Assembly (NCBI RefSeq): GCF_900100015.1
Contig: NZ_FNDD01000005.1
Coordinates: 1 to 64,000 of the forward strand
Source: Vibrio xiamenensis
GTDB taxonomy: Bacteria; Pseudomonadota; Gammaproteobacteria; Enterobacterales; Vibrionaceae
DNA: 64,000 bases
Direction: 5' to 3'
The position numbers were made by a program, and so were the translations under genes. Numbering within the stretch: the stretch's first letter is position 1; the number at the start of each line of letters is the position of its first letter. This document shows, piece by piece, positions 8,635 to 18,083 of the stretch. The notes beneath the pieces were generated by a model, which did not search any database, was not told where the DNA came from, and saw nothing but the letters and a program-made list of their open reading frames with translations.

Positions 8635-9495
8635 CTAACGCACGCCGCCGTTCACCAGTTTGGTTAAATGAAAATTGGGGTAGTGCTCGGTGGCAATGCC
8701 CTGAATATCGTGTATCACGGCTTCGATATCGTGTTTGCTACTATCAAACAACATACCAACCACGCTGCCGCTGTGAGCGACATTAAGGCCATACAAATCA
8801 TGGCGTTCTACGATATCCAGTAAGCAGGGAAAGCGCGGTTTACGCAGGATCTTCTGGCTTTGCAGGGCACTTATCATGCACGCTTGACCAAATTGACGTG
8901 GCGATTGGGTATCCAGCGCTACGCGTAGGGTTTGATAGGCGGTTTCGAGCTGCGGCGCAGAGTCACGCAGCGCTTGGCCGCGATCAATCAAATGGTACAG
9001 CGAAGTCTCAACGCAAATTGGACTTTCGAGAATTAAAATATCCAGCGAGCTAAAGCCGCTAAGCTTGGTGACGATCTCGCCGCGGTTGTGGTCAAACAGC
9101 GCGAGCGTGCTAATCGGTGTACTGTCGGTTGGTTCAAGATGAGCGCAAAGCAGCGCGATATCTTGTTCGCTGATGGTCTGTTCTAAAAATCGCGTGGTCG
9201 CCACTATGGTGGCAGCGATGTCTGCGGTACTGCTGGCCATGCCTTTGGCGACCGGAATCGTCGAATCGAATTCAATACGAAGCTGCGCTTCAAACGTGCT
9301 GCTGATTTTAAAGTAGTTCAGGGTTAGCTTAAGCGCTTTGCGCATTAATGGCCGTTCCAGCTGATAGTTGGGCGCGCCTTGTGTGACTGAAACTGTCGAA
9401 TACCAATCAATCGGGCAAGAAATCAGTTTTTCTCCCCCTTGTAACCAGCCTTGTATCAGTTCCCCGCACGAGGCGGGGCATGCGGCTTCAGCCAT
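8635..9495 (-). CDS. pduX: GHMP kinase, PduX-like L-threonine kinase
   Basis: 286 residues of the GHMP kinase superfamily. The N-terminal CPASCGELIQGW and the ATP loop PVAKGMASSTADIAAT are typical of PduX, which makes L-threonine O-3-phosphate for the aminopropanol arm of B12. The start overlaps the end of cobD by eight bases, and CobD uses exactly this product, so operon context agrees with the call. Substrate specificity is inferred from family and context; no propanediol-use (pdu) genes are present. Confidence 0.83.
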   Translation of the reverse strand: MAEAACPASCGELIQGWLQGGEKLISCPIDWYSTVSVTQGAPNYQLERPLMRKALKLTLNYFKISSTFEAQLRIEFDSTIPVAKGMASSTADIAATIVATTRFLEQTISEQDIALLCAHLEPTDSTPISTLALFDHNRGEIVTKLSGFSSLDILILESPICVETSLYHLIDRGQALRDSAPQLETAYQTLRVALDTQSPRQFGQACMISALQSQKILRKPRFPCLLDIVERHDLYGLNVAHSGSVVGMLFDSSKHDIEAVIHDIQGIATEHYPNFHLTKLVNGGVR

Positions 9496-10567
9496 TAGGC
9501 AAACACTCTTTTAATGCCTCTATAAGCCGTTTGTTATCGACCTCCGATTTGATCGCGACGCGATAAAATTGCTGATTGAGACCCGGATAATTGGCGCAGT
9601 GGCGAATTAAAATTTGCTGTTTCATTAACGCACTCTGCAGATCAAAATCCGCGATGTTGAGTTTAAAGAACAGGTAATTGGCGCTGGGTTTGAAGACCTC
9701 AAGCGTCGAAAATTCACTCAGTGCTTGGTAGAGATACGCTTGCTGCTCGCCAAGCCAAGAATGGGTCGCCTCTGTGTAATCATCATCGCTAAGCACCACC
9801 TGTGCGGAAAGCGCTGCAAAAGCGTTAATGGTCCACGGTTCTCGCTGTTCACGAATGGTATCGAGCAGCAATTGATTCGACGACAACAAATAACCCAGCC
9901 TTAGCCCTGGCATGGCGTAAAACTTGGTCATCGAACGCAGAACGTATAGGTGTGGATTGCCGTCAAGCAACTTGCTACAACCGCGATGATTCGGCAGGAA
10001 GTCGATAAACGATTCATCAATAAATAGCGCAATGTGCAGTGCTCGGCATTTGTCGATCACCGCTTCAAGCAGTGAGCGACTCGGCATTAATCCGGTTGGA
10101 TTATTTGGTGTACACAAAAATAGGCAATCCAAGTCGGCGCTTAATGCATCGAGCAATGATTCATCCAGAGTAAAGCCACTTTGCTCTTTAAGATCAAAGG
10201 ATTGAATTTGGCATTCATAGCGTTCAAGCGCGCGGCGATATTCGCCAAAGCTTGGCTCAACTAACAGTGCGGTTTTGGGGCGAAAGTAGTGCACCCAGAG
10301 AAAAATTAACTCAGTCGCTCCATTACCGGGTAACACCCACTCGGTTTGACAACCGACGTGCTGCGCCAAGCTTTGGTTGAGTTCGGTGTAATCGATATCG
10401 GGATAGTGTTCAAGGCAGTCAATATTTTCGATAAGTGCTGACTTTAACGAGTCGGGCAGTCCCATCGGATTGATGTTGGCGCTAAAGTCGAGCACCATTC
10501 TAGGATCGACGCCAAATTTGTGCGCCATTTGCAGTACATTACCGCCGTGTTGTCCACTTTTTGCCAT
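9488..10567 (-). CDS. cobD: threonine-phosphate decarboxylase (PLP, Salmonella-type CobD)
   Basis: 359 residues of the class I/II aminotransferase-like fold. It decarboxylates L-threonine-O-3-phosphate to (R)-1-amino-2-propanol phosphate. HGGNVLQMAHKFG at the N-terminus, FSANINPMGLP, LCTPNNPTGLMP and the PLP-lysine region SMTKFYAMPGLRLGYL are all present. It is first in a two-gene minus-strand unit with the PduX-like kinase and divergent from cbiA. It should not be confused with Pseudomonas CobD, which corresponds to the CbiB at 12256. Confidence 0.92.
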   Translation of the reverse strand: MAKSGQHGGNVLQMAHKFGVDPRMVLDFSANINPMGLPDSLKSALIENIDCLEHYPDIDYTELNQSLAQHVGCQTEWVLPGNGATELIFLWVHYFRPKTALLVEPSFGEYRRALERYECQIQSFDLKEQSGFTLDESLLDALSADLDCLFLCTPNNPTGLMPSRSLLEAVIDKCRALHIALFIDESFIDFLPNHRGCSKLLDGNPHLYVLRSMTKFYAMPGLRLGYLLSSNQLLLDTIREQREPWTINAFAALSAQVVLSDDDYTEATHSWLGEQQAYLYQALSEFSTLEVFKPSANYLFFKLNIADFDLQSALMKQQILIRHCANYPGLNQQFYRVAIKSEVDNKRLIEALKECLPNG

Positions 10568-10897
10568 GCTAACCTGCTTATTATTATGTGTGCGACTAAG
10601 CGCGATAGGCTGGTGTTATGCGGTTAAATTTGCCTTTAAGTGGTTATAAATTCAAGCGCTCAATCTTTGCTTGCACAGATTGACCCCGATTTTGTTCACA
10701 TTATGCACAAAGCGTTTAAGCCGCCGTTTTGAAAGAATAATTATTTCTATGAATTGATTGATGTTTTTTGATAATGGTGGCAGTTTTTGCAAACTAAGTG
10801 TGTTGGTGTTTGATTCTAATGGCGCAGTTTCGACGTAAAGCCGCTTTTTTCACCGCATCTGTTTTATCCAGCACCATAAGCTGACAGGAAACCATCA
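10568..10897. other. divergent cobD/cbiA promoter region
   Basis: 330 bases containing both promoters. I looked for a cobalamin riboswitch on each strand and found only CAGGAAACC at 10884-10892, which faintly recalls a B12 box but is better explained as the cbiA ribosome binding site (AGGA). The other conserved riboswitch elements are missing. No other structured element was recognised. Confidence 0.5.
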
Positions 10898-12259
10898 ATG
10901 AAAGCATTTTTAATTGCAGGGACAAACAGCGGTTGTGGCAAAACCACCATGACCCTTGGCATCATGCGCGCATTGGCGCGCCGAAATTTGAAAGTCCAGC
11001 CGTTTAAAGTTGGCCCAGATTATATCGACACAGCCTGGCATACTCGCGTGTCCGGAACCACATCACGCAATCTCGATGGTTTTATGCTTGACGATCAGGC
11101 CTTGCTGAATGCGTTTGCTCAGCAGGCGGTCAACGCCGATGTTTCGGTGATTGAAGGGGTGATGGGCATGTATGATGGTTATGGTACCGATCCTTATTAC
11201 TGCAGCAGTGCCGGGCTTGCGATGGCGCTCGATTGTCCGGTGATTTTAGTGCTCGATGGCAAGGCCGTGTCTACTTCGGCGGCCGCCACAGTGATGGGAT
11301 TTCAGCATTTTTCCGATAAGGTCAAGGTGGCGGGTGTGCTGGTCAATCACGTCAATTCGGAAACTCACTTTGAGCTGTTGAAAAATGCCATCGAGACTTA
11401 CTGTAAAATCCCGGTACTTGGCCGACTGCCTAAAGTGCCTGATATTGAATTGCCATCGCGCCATCTTGGATTGTTAACGGCAGAGGAGTCGCAGCAGTTC
11501 GATGGCAGCTGGGACAAACTCGCTGATGTGGTGGAACAACATATCGATTTAGATGCGCTGCTTGAGGCGGCAACGATCAAACCGATTACACCAACGGCGT
11601 GTAGCGCGATTGAGCAAATCGGCAAAGGGCTGACGGTGGCGGTTGCTCACGATGAAGCGTTTAATTTCTACTACCAAGATAACTTGGATTTGATTGAACA
11701 AAGCGGCGCCACGATCGTGCGCTTTAGTCCACTGCATGATTCCGTGCTCCCTGAGTGTGACGCCATTTATATTGGTGGGGGTTATCCAGAAATGCATGCG
11801 AAATTGTTGGCCGATAACGTGTCATTACGCGAGCAAATTCTCGCAGCCCATCAAAGCGGTATTCCCATTTACGCAGAATGTGGCGGTTTAATGTATTTGG
11901 GCAGCGATCTGTTGGATCATCAAGAGCAACGCTTTGACATGGTGGGGATTTTGCCTGGCACCAGTAGCATGACCTCTTCGCTAAAACGTTTTGGCTATTG
12001 TTATGCCAAAGCCAATCAGGCGACGCTACTATGTGACAGCCAAGCGCTGATTCGCGGCCATGAATTTCACTATTCCCAATTTAGTACCGAACTAGAAGCG
12101 GCATTCTCTGTGTATAAAGAGCGCGATGGTGAAGTGGTTTCGAGTTGGCAAGGCGGTTATCAAGTCGGTAATACACTTGCTAGCTATTTGCATGTCCATT
12201 TTGCGCAGAATCCCAGCTTTTTAAGCCGCTGGTTTGAATGCGCGCGAGCACGTCAATGA
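10898..12259 (+). CDS. cbiA: cobyrinic acid a,c-diamide synthase
   Basis: An ATP- and glutamine-dependent enzyme (453 residues) that amidates the a and c side chains of cobyrinate. The N-terminal P-loop is GTNSGCGKTT, followed by KVGPDYIDTAWH. The C-terminal class I glutaminase-like half has the nucleophile in YAECGGLMYL and IGGGYPEMHA. It starts at ATG 10898 with AGGA upstream and overlaps the next gene as ATGA. No other corrin-ring genes are present, so it may act on imported cobyrinate-type precursors, or the rest is elsewhere. Confidence 0.93.
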   Translation: MKAFLIAGTNSGCGKTTMTLGIMRALARRNLKVQPFKVGPDYIDTAWHTRVSGTTSRNLDGFMLDDQALLNAFAQQAVNADVSVIEGVMGMYDGYGTDPYYCSSAGLAMALDCPVILVLDGKAVSTSAAATVMGFQHFSDKVKVAGVLVNHVNSETHFELLKNAIETYCKIPVLGRLPKVPDIELPSRHLGLLTAEESQQFDGSWDKLADVVEQHIDLDALLEAATIKPITPTACSAIEQIGKGLTVAVAHDEAFNFYYQDNLDLIEQSGATIVRFSPLHDSVLPECDAIYIGGGYPEMHAKLLADNVSLREQILAAHQSGIPIYAECGGLMYLGSDLLDHQEQRFDMVGILPGTSSMTSSLKRFGYCYAKANQATLLCDSQALIRGHEFHYSQFSTELEAAFSVYKERDGEVVSSWQGGYQVGNTLASYLHVHFAQNPSFLSRWFECARARQ

Positions 12260-13206
12260 CGCTGGGGTTGTATTTTGGCGCTTGGGTACTTGATGGCTTG
12301 CTTGGCGATCCGGTCAATTGGCCACATCCGATTCGCTGGATAGGATTGCTTATCAGCAAATGTGAAAAGCTTGCGAGGCGAGTATGCCAACACCGCGTCT
12401 CGCTTTATATCGCTGGTGGTATGATTTGGCTGGTGGTGGTTGGCACTGCGGGGATCGGCTGTTGGGCGCTACTTGAACTGCTCGGCACTGTTCACCCGAT
12501 GCTGCGATTGGTGGTCGAGCTTTGGCTGGGTTTTACGACCTTGGCTGGGCGCTGTCTGCGTGACAGTGCTTATGCGGTGATCGACCCGCTTAAACGTGGT
12601 GATATTGAAACCAGCCGAGTGATGCTTTCTTATATTGTCGGTCGCGATACTAAAGCGCTCGATGAGCAGCAAATTTGCCGCGCCACAGTCGAGACGGTGG
12701 CGGAAAACAGTGTCGATGGCGTTATTGCGCCGCTGTTCTATCTGTTTATCGGTGGCGTACCACTCGCAATGGCGTATAAGGCGATCAATACTTTAGATTC
12801 CATGCTTGGCTATAACAACCAAAAATATCGTCAAATTGGCTTTGTTAGCGCCAAAATTGATGATCTCGCGAATTACTTGCCTGCGCGGCTTGGCTGGCTA
12901 TTACTCAGCGTTTCGGCTTATTTGCTCAAGCTCGATAGCAAGGCGGCATTTAGCATTGGTTGGCGCGATCGCTATAACCATAAAAGCCCGAACAGTGCTT
13001 GGTCTGAAGCCACGGTCGCTGGCGCGCTTAATGTGTGTTTGGGTGGGCCAAACCTCTATTTCGGTCAAATGGTTGAGAAACCTTGGATTGGTGATGACAT
13101 AGAGACCATCGCGCCCAAACATGTTGAATTGGCGTGCAGGCTGATGTTGGCGGCTAGTGCTGTGGCGGTGGTGGTGTTCGCCGCGGTTTGGTATGTCGTT
13201 CAATAG
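12256..13206 (+). CDS. cbiB: adenosylcobinamide-phosphate synthase
   Basis: An integral membrane protein (316 residues from the chosen start) that joins adenosylcobyric acid to aminopropanol (phosphate). The signature LDGLLGDPVNWPHPIRWIG is at the N-terminus; RDTKALDEQQICRATVETVAENSVDG and NTLDSMLGY are conserved loop motifs, with several hydrophobic helices. I chose ATG 12256, which overlaps the cbiA stop as ATGA; the frame also has an ATG at 12238. Neither has a strong ribosome binding site, so translational coupling is likely. Confidence 0.92.
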   Translation: MTLGLYFGAWVLDGLLGDPVNWPHPIRWIGLLISKCEKLARRVCQHRVSLYIAGGMIWLVVVGTAGIGCWALLELLGTVHPMLRLVVELWLGFTTLAGRCLRDSAYAVIDPLKRGDIETSRVMLSYIVGRDTKALDEQQICRATVETVAENSVDGVIAPLFYLFIGGVPLAMAYKAINTLDSMLGYNNQKYRQIGFVSAKIDDLANYLPARLGWLLLSVSAYLLKLDSKAAFSIGWRDRYNHKSPNSAWSEATVAGALNVCLGGPNLYFGQMVEKPWIGDDIETIAPKHVELACRLMLAASAVAVVVFAAVWYVVQ

Positions 13207-13296
13207 CAACACGATGTCGTTATAGTGCGAGTCACTTATGCTCGGTAGTGTCTATTAGTGCGTAATCAATAGTGCGTAATCAAAAGCGCCCAATAA

Positions 13297-13324
13297 AAAA
13301 GCCTGCATAATTGCAGGCTTTTGC
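13297..13324. terminator. bidirectional terminator between cbiB and the pectinesterase gene
   Basis: AAAAGCCTGCA (13297-13307) pairs with TGCAGGCTTTT (13312-13322) across a TAAT loop, with A and T flanks usable by the plus-strand cbiA-cbiB unit and by the minus-strand pectinesterase. Just upstream, AGTGCGTAATCAA occurs twice in tandem (about 13256-13283). Confidence 0.85.
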
Positions 13325-13341
13325 GTTTTAACCAACGGAGT

Positions 13342-15846
13342 TTATTCAGTGACGCTTGGCGACCAGCCTTCACCGTCGTTGTAGCCTGCGAATACCGCTT
13401 CGCGAGAGCTGTAGTTTTCGACTTCCTCATCACTTAGCCAATATACGCCTTGGCGAATACTTGAGTCGACTGCAACGCCGTACAGGTCAGTAGTGTTGTA
13501 TTCACGCCAGCCTGCGGTTGCCGTCGCCGGATCTGGCGTTGGCGCAGGTTGACCATTAGTGCCTTCGACTGCCCAACCGATATCGGCGATGTGAGTATCG
13601 GCTTTACAGTTCACCAGTACCACGTTGTCATAGTAGCTAGAGTTGCCGCTACTGCGCGCAAAGTAGGTAGAACCTTCGACAACGCTATTACCTGTTGGGC
13701 CTTCACCTTGGGTGAATTCACTATTGATGAATACAAAACCTGGGTCATCGGCGTTAACGGTACGCGCTTGCAATACGTAGCCACCATCGCTGGTAGTGTC
13801 GGTGCCAGATTTAGAGTCACCAATGGTGCGAATTTCACTGTTTTCAAACACGGATGTGGTGTTGTTACCCCAGATGAAGTCGACGTTACCTGCCACTAAT
13901 GTATTGTAGAACCAAGTGTAACCTTTGAGTTGCAATGTATCTTGTTCACTGATGAAGTTGGCATTGATAGCCACTAAACGGTCCGAACTATTAAAGTAGA
14001 TCGTTTCAGCTTGGTTTGAGTATTCACTTGAGCGAACATGGGAGTTTTTCAGCGTCAAATTCTTGAGCGTTAGCATATCCATGTTTTCTGCAAGGAACAC
14101 CGCGCGGCCGCCTGATGGCGTGCCTCCAGGAGTTTCGCTCTTACCAGAACCTGAGTTTAGAGTTTCGTAGTTATCGTATTGGATGATGGTACCTTCACGG
14201 CTTTCACCTGTGATGGTGACATTATCGTGGTCACGCAGGTACAACAGTTCGTTATAGGTGCCATCGGCGATTGAAATGTCGATCGCATCATCCGTCGAGT
14301 TGTTCTCCATAATGTGGTTAAACGCGCCTTGCAGTGTTGAGAAGTCATCGCTGTCATCACTACCCACATTAAAGCTGGTTCCAGACGGTGCGTTCACTTT
14401 AGTGGTGAATTCCCAGTTACTGTTTTGACCTAAGCCAACAAAGTCGATGCCGTTAAGCTCGCCATCGGCAACGACGCCATCACCGATCACCACATAGTAT
14501 GTCTCACCGTAGTCAAGTACGTCACTGTGCAGTTTGACAGTCAGCGTATTGCCCTCAAAGGTTAACGGATTGAAGTAGACAGTACGTTTGTTGGTTTGAT
14601 CTTGATAACCAATCGAATCGGTTTCTTCCGAGGTTTTAATCGTATCGATCAGTTCATCATCGCTTAGACGATAGATGCGAACCTGGCCGCTAGAGCCGGC
14701 TGAAATTTCGTTATCAAAGGTGAGTGATACGCTGGTATCGGTAAATTGTTCGGTGCTATCGATTTGTGGAGTTACTAACGCTGAGATATCACCATAGGTC
14801 TGCGTTGGCATTTCAAATTTCGGATCGACACTCACTTCGATGGTTTTCGATAAGCTGCTGTCAGAGCCAGAGTAGAACGTCACCGTAGCATCGCCTTCAG
14901 CAAGCGGAGTGAGGGTGACGACGTTATCAACAATGTCGACACTGACAATGTTTTCGTCACTAGACTCGACGGTAAAGGTGTCCGCTGTGGTGCCATCACT
15001 TTGTAGTGCAGTAACCGTGACAACTAAAGGATCGCCACCAGCGACCGCGCTGGTCCAAGATGTGGAGCTGTAATCGAGAGTTAACTGAACCGGTTTAATA
15101 CTTGGATCGCCAACGGTAATGTAGTCGATTTCAAAAGAGCGGTTATTGGTAAAAATACCAAAGTTACCCGGATCAGAATAAAGCGAGTAGTCGGTTGTGG
15201 TACCAATAGGCTCACCATCAAGATAAACCGTCAGGGCATTATCGATCATCTCAAAACGGGTTTTGTACCAAGTACCGTCGTCTTCACCACCTTTTTCACC
15301 CAGTTCAATCACACGCTTCGCTTGTACAGGTCGGCCAATTGAACCGTCTTGGCTGACCGCCACTTCAACTTGAGTACTAGAGGTGGAGTTTTGCACATTC
15401 AAACCGCCGCCATACCAGTTACCCACGCTATCGTAGCGCCCCATGAAATAGATCTGTTTGTTGGCTGTTGTGCTGTTCTGGCGTGGGCGTATTTTTGCTT
15501 CGACAAAGTAGTTACCGCTCGCAGGTAGTGCATCTAAGACAGATTCCGCTGCGAGTAACACTTCGCCGCCTGAACTGCCTGCGGTGTAGCGTAAATAGCC
15601 TTTGCCTTCAGGGATATCAAAAACGCCATCTGGGCTACCACCGCTGGTGGCCAAAATTTGCCAGTTAGATGTATCTTGAGAATCAAAATCATCACAGAAA
15701 TACAGGTTGGTCATGTCATCACACACAGAAGTACTGGTTTCTACGTCGGTATCTGTTCCAGTATCTGGATCTGTGGTGGCTTCTTCATCACAGCCGGCAA
15801 GTGCGATGATGATGGCTAGTGGCAGAAATCCTAGCTTGGTTTTCAT
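13342..15846 (-). CDS. multidomain lipoprotein with C-terminal pectinesterase (CE8)
   Basis: Demethylesterifies pectin and probably acts at the outer surface or in the periplasm. From ATG 15846 (GAGGA eight bases upstream) it has 834 residues. Residues 1-18 plus C19 form a lipoprotein signal (IIALAGC). An acidic Asp/Thr linker follows, then a concanavalin/LamG-like region (about 45-250), a bacterial Ig-like Big_2 module (about 255-342), a second Ig-like region (about 345-485) and the CE8 beta-helix (about 490-834). Catalytic landmarks are SEQDTL (about 633-638) and GNVDFIWG (about 653-660). The non-catalytic modules probably place the enzyme on its substrate. It is followed downstream by a terminator and faces cbiB. 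Confidence 0.9.
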   Translation of the reverse strand: MKTKLGFLPLAIIIALAGCDEEATTDPDTGTDTDVETSTSVCDDMTNLYFCDDFDSQDTSNWQILATSGGSPDGVFDIPEGKGYLRYTAGSSGGEVLLAAESVLDALPASGNYFVEAKIRPRQNSTTANKQIYFMGRYDSVGNWYGGGLNVQNSTSSTQVEVAVSQDGSIGRPVQAKRVIELGEKGGEDDGTWYKTRFEMIDNALTVYLDGEPIGTTTDYSLYSDPGNFGIFTNNRSFEIDYITVGDPSIKPVQLTLDYSSTSWTSAVAGGDPLVVTVTALQSDGTTADTFTVESSDENIVSVDIVDNVVTLTPLAEGDATVTFYSGSDSSLSKTIEVSVDPKFEMPTQTYGDISALVTPQIDSTEQFTDTSVSLTFDNEISAGSSGQVRIYRLSDDELIDTIKTSEETDSIGYQDQTNKRTVYFNPLTFEGNTLTVKLHSDVLDYGETYYVVIGDGVVADGELNGIDFVGLGQNSNWEFTTKVNAPSGTSFNVGSDDSDDFSTLQGAFNHIMENNSTDDAIDISIADGTYNELLYLRDHDNVTITGESREGTIIQYDNYETLNSGSGKSETPGGTPSGGRAVFLAENMDMLTLKNLTLKNSHVRSSEYSNQAETIYFNSSDRLVAINANFISEQDTLQLKGYTWFYNTLVAGNVDFIWGNNTTSVFENSEIRTIGDSKSGTDTTSDGGYVLQARTVNADDPGFVFINSEFTQGEGPTGNSVVEGSTYFARSSGNSSYYDNVVLVNCKADTHIADIGWAVEGTNGQPAPTPDPATATAGWREYNTTDLYGVAVDSSIRQGVYWLSDEEVENYSSREAVFAGYNDGEGWSPSVTE

Positions 15847-16081
15847 TATTATATTCCTCAATCATTATTATTTTGGCAGTAGGGTAGTAATGAGTGGAAT
15901 AATATAAAGATCCTATTTTATTTAATTTGTGCGCTTGGTTTTATATAAGGAATTTAATTCTATTTTCACGATCTTTTTATTAAAAAAATGATATAGATCG
16001 TTTAATGAACCAATGTTTTATTTTTAATATATATAATTAATAAAAACCTATTAGTTTTATATATTCCTCCATTTAAATAAA

Positions 16082-16112
16082 AAAGGGCTTATATAAAATA
16101 TAAGCCCTTTGA
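16082..16112 (-). terminator. rho-independent terminator of the PL1 pectate lyase gene
   Basis: AAAGGGCTTATA (16082-16093) pairs with TATAAGCCCTTT (16099-16110). On the minus strand the stem leads into TTTTTTATTT, so it terminates the lyase gene ending at 16129 before the pectinesterase gene, which must have its own promoter in about 15847-16080. Confidence 0.85.
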
Positions 16113-16128
16113 TGAATGTAAAACTTAA

Positions 16129-17784
16129 TTACTCTTCGATTTTACCAACGCCTGCATTATTAATAACGTGCTGCTTAACCGTATCAACGGATTGCAGCTC
16201 ATAGTCATAACTTGCCTGCGGTGTCCAGAATGCATCACCGGAGTCTGGGTCGATAATCGTCAGCTCGGTGGAACTGCTTGATGATGTCGAATTGGTGCTG
16301 GCAATCGTATTTAAATCAATACTGTCACCGTCCAATGTATTTCCACTGGCGTAGAAATAGGTACCGCATTCATCTTCGTTATAACCTTTAGAGACACATT
16401 TGGTTTTATTTGACTCTTTTGAGCTATAACCAATGATTTTGCTCGAAGCGTCTGAACTGGAATTAATTTCAAACACGTTATTCTCAGCAAAAATTTTCGA
16501 TGCCGTACCTAAAATAATTGCATCGCCCATTGGGTAATAAGGAGACACATCACTGCTGGTATTCAGGTCGTAGTAGTTGTTGTATAAGTGCACACGACCA
16601 AAACGTACTCGTGGCAAGCGCTGTCCAGTATTGCTCCAGTAGTTGTTATGGAAGGTGACATCAATCGCACCTGGCCCATAGTCGATGTCTGGTTTCGCAG
16701 TATCGCTGCCACCAAGCAGGTTGGTTTTGTCGTGGTTTTCAAATTTGTTGTACGACAAGGTGACTTTGGTTGCTGAGTTGGTGATATCGACTAAGCCATC
16801 ATGGTGCTGAACTTTTTGCTCTTTGGCGTTGTATGGTTCGTCAAATACGGGCGGGTAGTTGTCATCAGTGCGTTCGCCGTCGCTAAATTCGTTATGGTCA
16901 ATCCATACTGCTGTGGCGTTGTCGACGCTGATTAAATCGTACTCTGAGTTCCAGCGCCCGCCCTTGATTGTTTCACAACCGTTAGGGTTTACGGTGTCGC
17001 TTTCATATTCTTCGCTACAGTTACCTGTACCTACTTCAGAAGACGAAATGCTAAATGAATCACCCGGATCCCAAGCTGGGAACATATCAAACGCATCGGT
17101 AAAGGTGACGTTGCGAATAATAATATTTGAAACCGCCTCGGGGCTGGTGGTAGAGGATTTACCCAACACTAAATTACCGTATTTGATTTCAGCGCTATCG
17201 CCAATACCAATGATCGATGTATTTGAGCCGACGCGGAACTTGATATATGCCGCTTGTGCTTGTTGGTAACAGCTACGCGCTTCTTCCAGTTCACCGGTCA
17301 ACTCTGGTGGATCGCCATCGACAAGCGATTGATTATTCCAAACATTTGGATCGTACTCTGCCTCATACGCGGTGTAGAAGGTCTCGTAGTCGGTGTAGTT
17401 ATCGCCGATGTATTCACTACACTCGGCCATAAAGCTTTCTTCGTCACGAGAGTTGCCTTCATCATCAGCGGTTAGGTCGATACTGCCATTGATATAGATG
17501 ATTTTTGCCTCATCGCTCGGCGTGTCGTTTAGCGACGCATCTGCATCGCCATAAAGCGCTTCAATAAGCTCGCTACGTGAGGTGACGGTATAGATGTGAT
17601 CTTCATCGGCATCAGCACCGCCAGTGACACTGCCATCGACTGCAGCCCAACCATCAGCACTGGTAATGACGCTGGTGGTATCTTCGACGGTTGTCGCATC
17701 ATCTCCAGTGTCGGTTGTATCGTCTTCCAACGTACATCCAGCAAGAATTAATGGCAGCAAAAGGGAGAGGTAAGTCTTCTTCAT
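16129..17784 (-). CDS. pectate lyase lipoprotein, polysaccharide lyase family 1
   Basis: 551 residues. The lipoprotein signal is MKKTYLSLLLPLILAGC with C17 as the lipidated residue, followed by an acidic Asp/Thr tether. The PL1 parallel beta-helix shows VWIDHNEFSDG (293-303), HHDGLVDITN (327-336) and the catalytic-site block RLPRVRFG (389-396). Two insertions with paired cysteines (about 121-172 and 256-270) make it longer than typical PL1 enzymes. It should cut polygalacturonate at the cell surface or in the periplasm, upstream of uptake of oligogalacturonides. A KdgR-like and a CRP-like site lie in its long leader region. Confidence 0.92.
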   Translation of the reverse strand: MKKTYLSLLLPLILAGCTLEDDTTDTGDDATTVEDTTSVITSADGWAAVDGSVTGGADADEDHIYTVTSRSELIEALYGDADASLNDTPSDEAKIIYINGSIDLTADDEGNSRDEESFMAECSEYIGDNYTDYETFYTAYEAEYDPNVWNNQSLVDGDPPELTGELEEARSCYQQAQAAYIKFRVGSNTSIIGIGDSAEIKYGNLVLGKSSTTSPEAVSNIIIRNVTFTDAFDMFPAWDPGDSFSISSSEVGTGNCSEEYESDTVNPNGCETIKGGRWNSEYDLISVDNATAVWIDHNEFSDGERTDDNYPPVFDEPYNAKEQKVQHHDGLVDITNSATKVTLSYNKFENHDKTNLLGGSDTAKPDIDYGPGAIDVTFHNNYWSNTGQRLPRVRFGRVHLYNNYYDLNTSSDVSPYYPMGDAIILGTASKIFAENNVFEINSSSDASSKIIGYSSKESNKTKCVSKGYNEDECGTYFYASGNTLDGDSIDLNTIASTNSTSSSSSTELTIIDPDSGDAFWTPQASYDYELQSVDTVKQHVINNAGVGKIEE

Positions 17785-17813
17785 TTTTCATTAGCCTTTT
17801 ATTGTTATCTCAA

Positions 17814-17832
17814 AATGAAACACAATTTCATA
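17814..17832. promoter_or_regulatory. KdgR-like operator upstream of the PL1 pectate lyase
   Basis: The palindrome ATGAAA-CACAA-TTTCAT (17815-17831), flanked by A/T, lies about 30 bases upstream of the lyase start. On the minus strand it reads GAAATTGTGTTTCATTT, which matches the published KdgR box core (GAAACATTGTTTCATTT, from memory) except in the centre. KdgR represses pectinase genes in related gammaproteobacteria until ketodeoxygluconate accumulates. No kdgR gene is in the window. Confidence 0.5.
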
Positions 17833-18083
17833 TTAATAATTAATCTAATTACAAACTGTGGTTTTGATCTAATAAAACTAACAATATATATTATTTATCA
17901 CAGGCTATGACAAATTGATCTAAGCACTAATTCTTTTTTATTATTAGCGTGAAATAAATAATTGTGATCTAGATGATATTATTAATGAAAGGTTAAATTG
18001 GTACCAAGTGAGAAAATAAAAGGCTTTGTAAAAAAAGATGATATTTATAAAACTTAAAATCGTGATATTGATTCAAGAATAGG

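Noticed and set aside
10868..10897. Possible cobalamin riboswitch B12 box before cbiA
   Set aside because: Only CAGGAAACC resembles the box; the other conserved riboswitch blocks are missing upstream, and the bases serve as the ribosome binding site.
13256..13284. Short tandem AGTGCGTAATCAA repeat before the cbiB terminator
   Set aside because: Only two copies and no associated gene or structure; probably a local slippage duplication.
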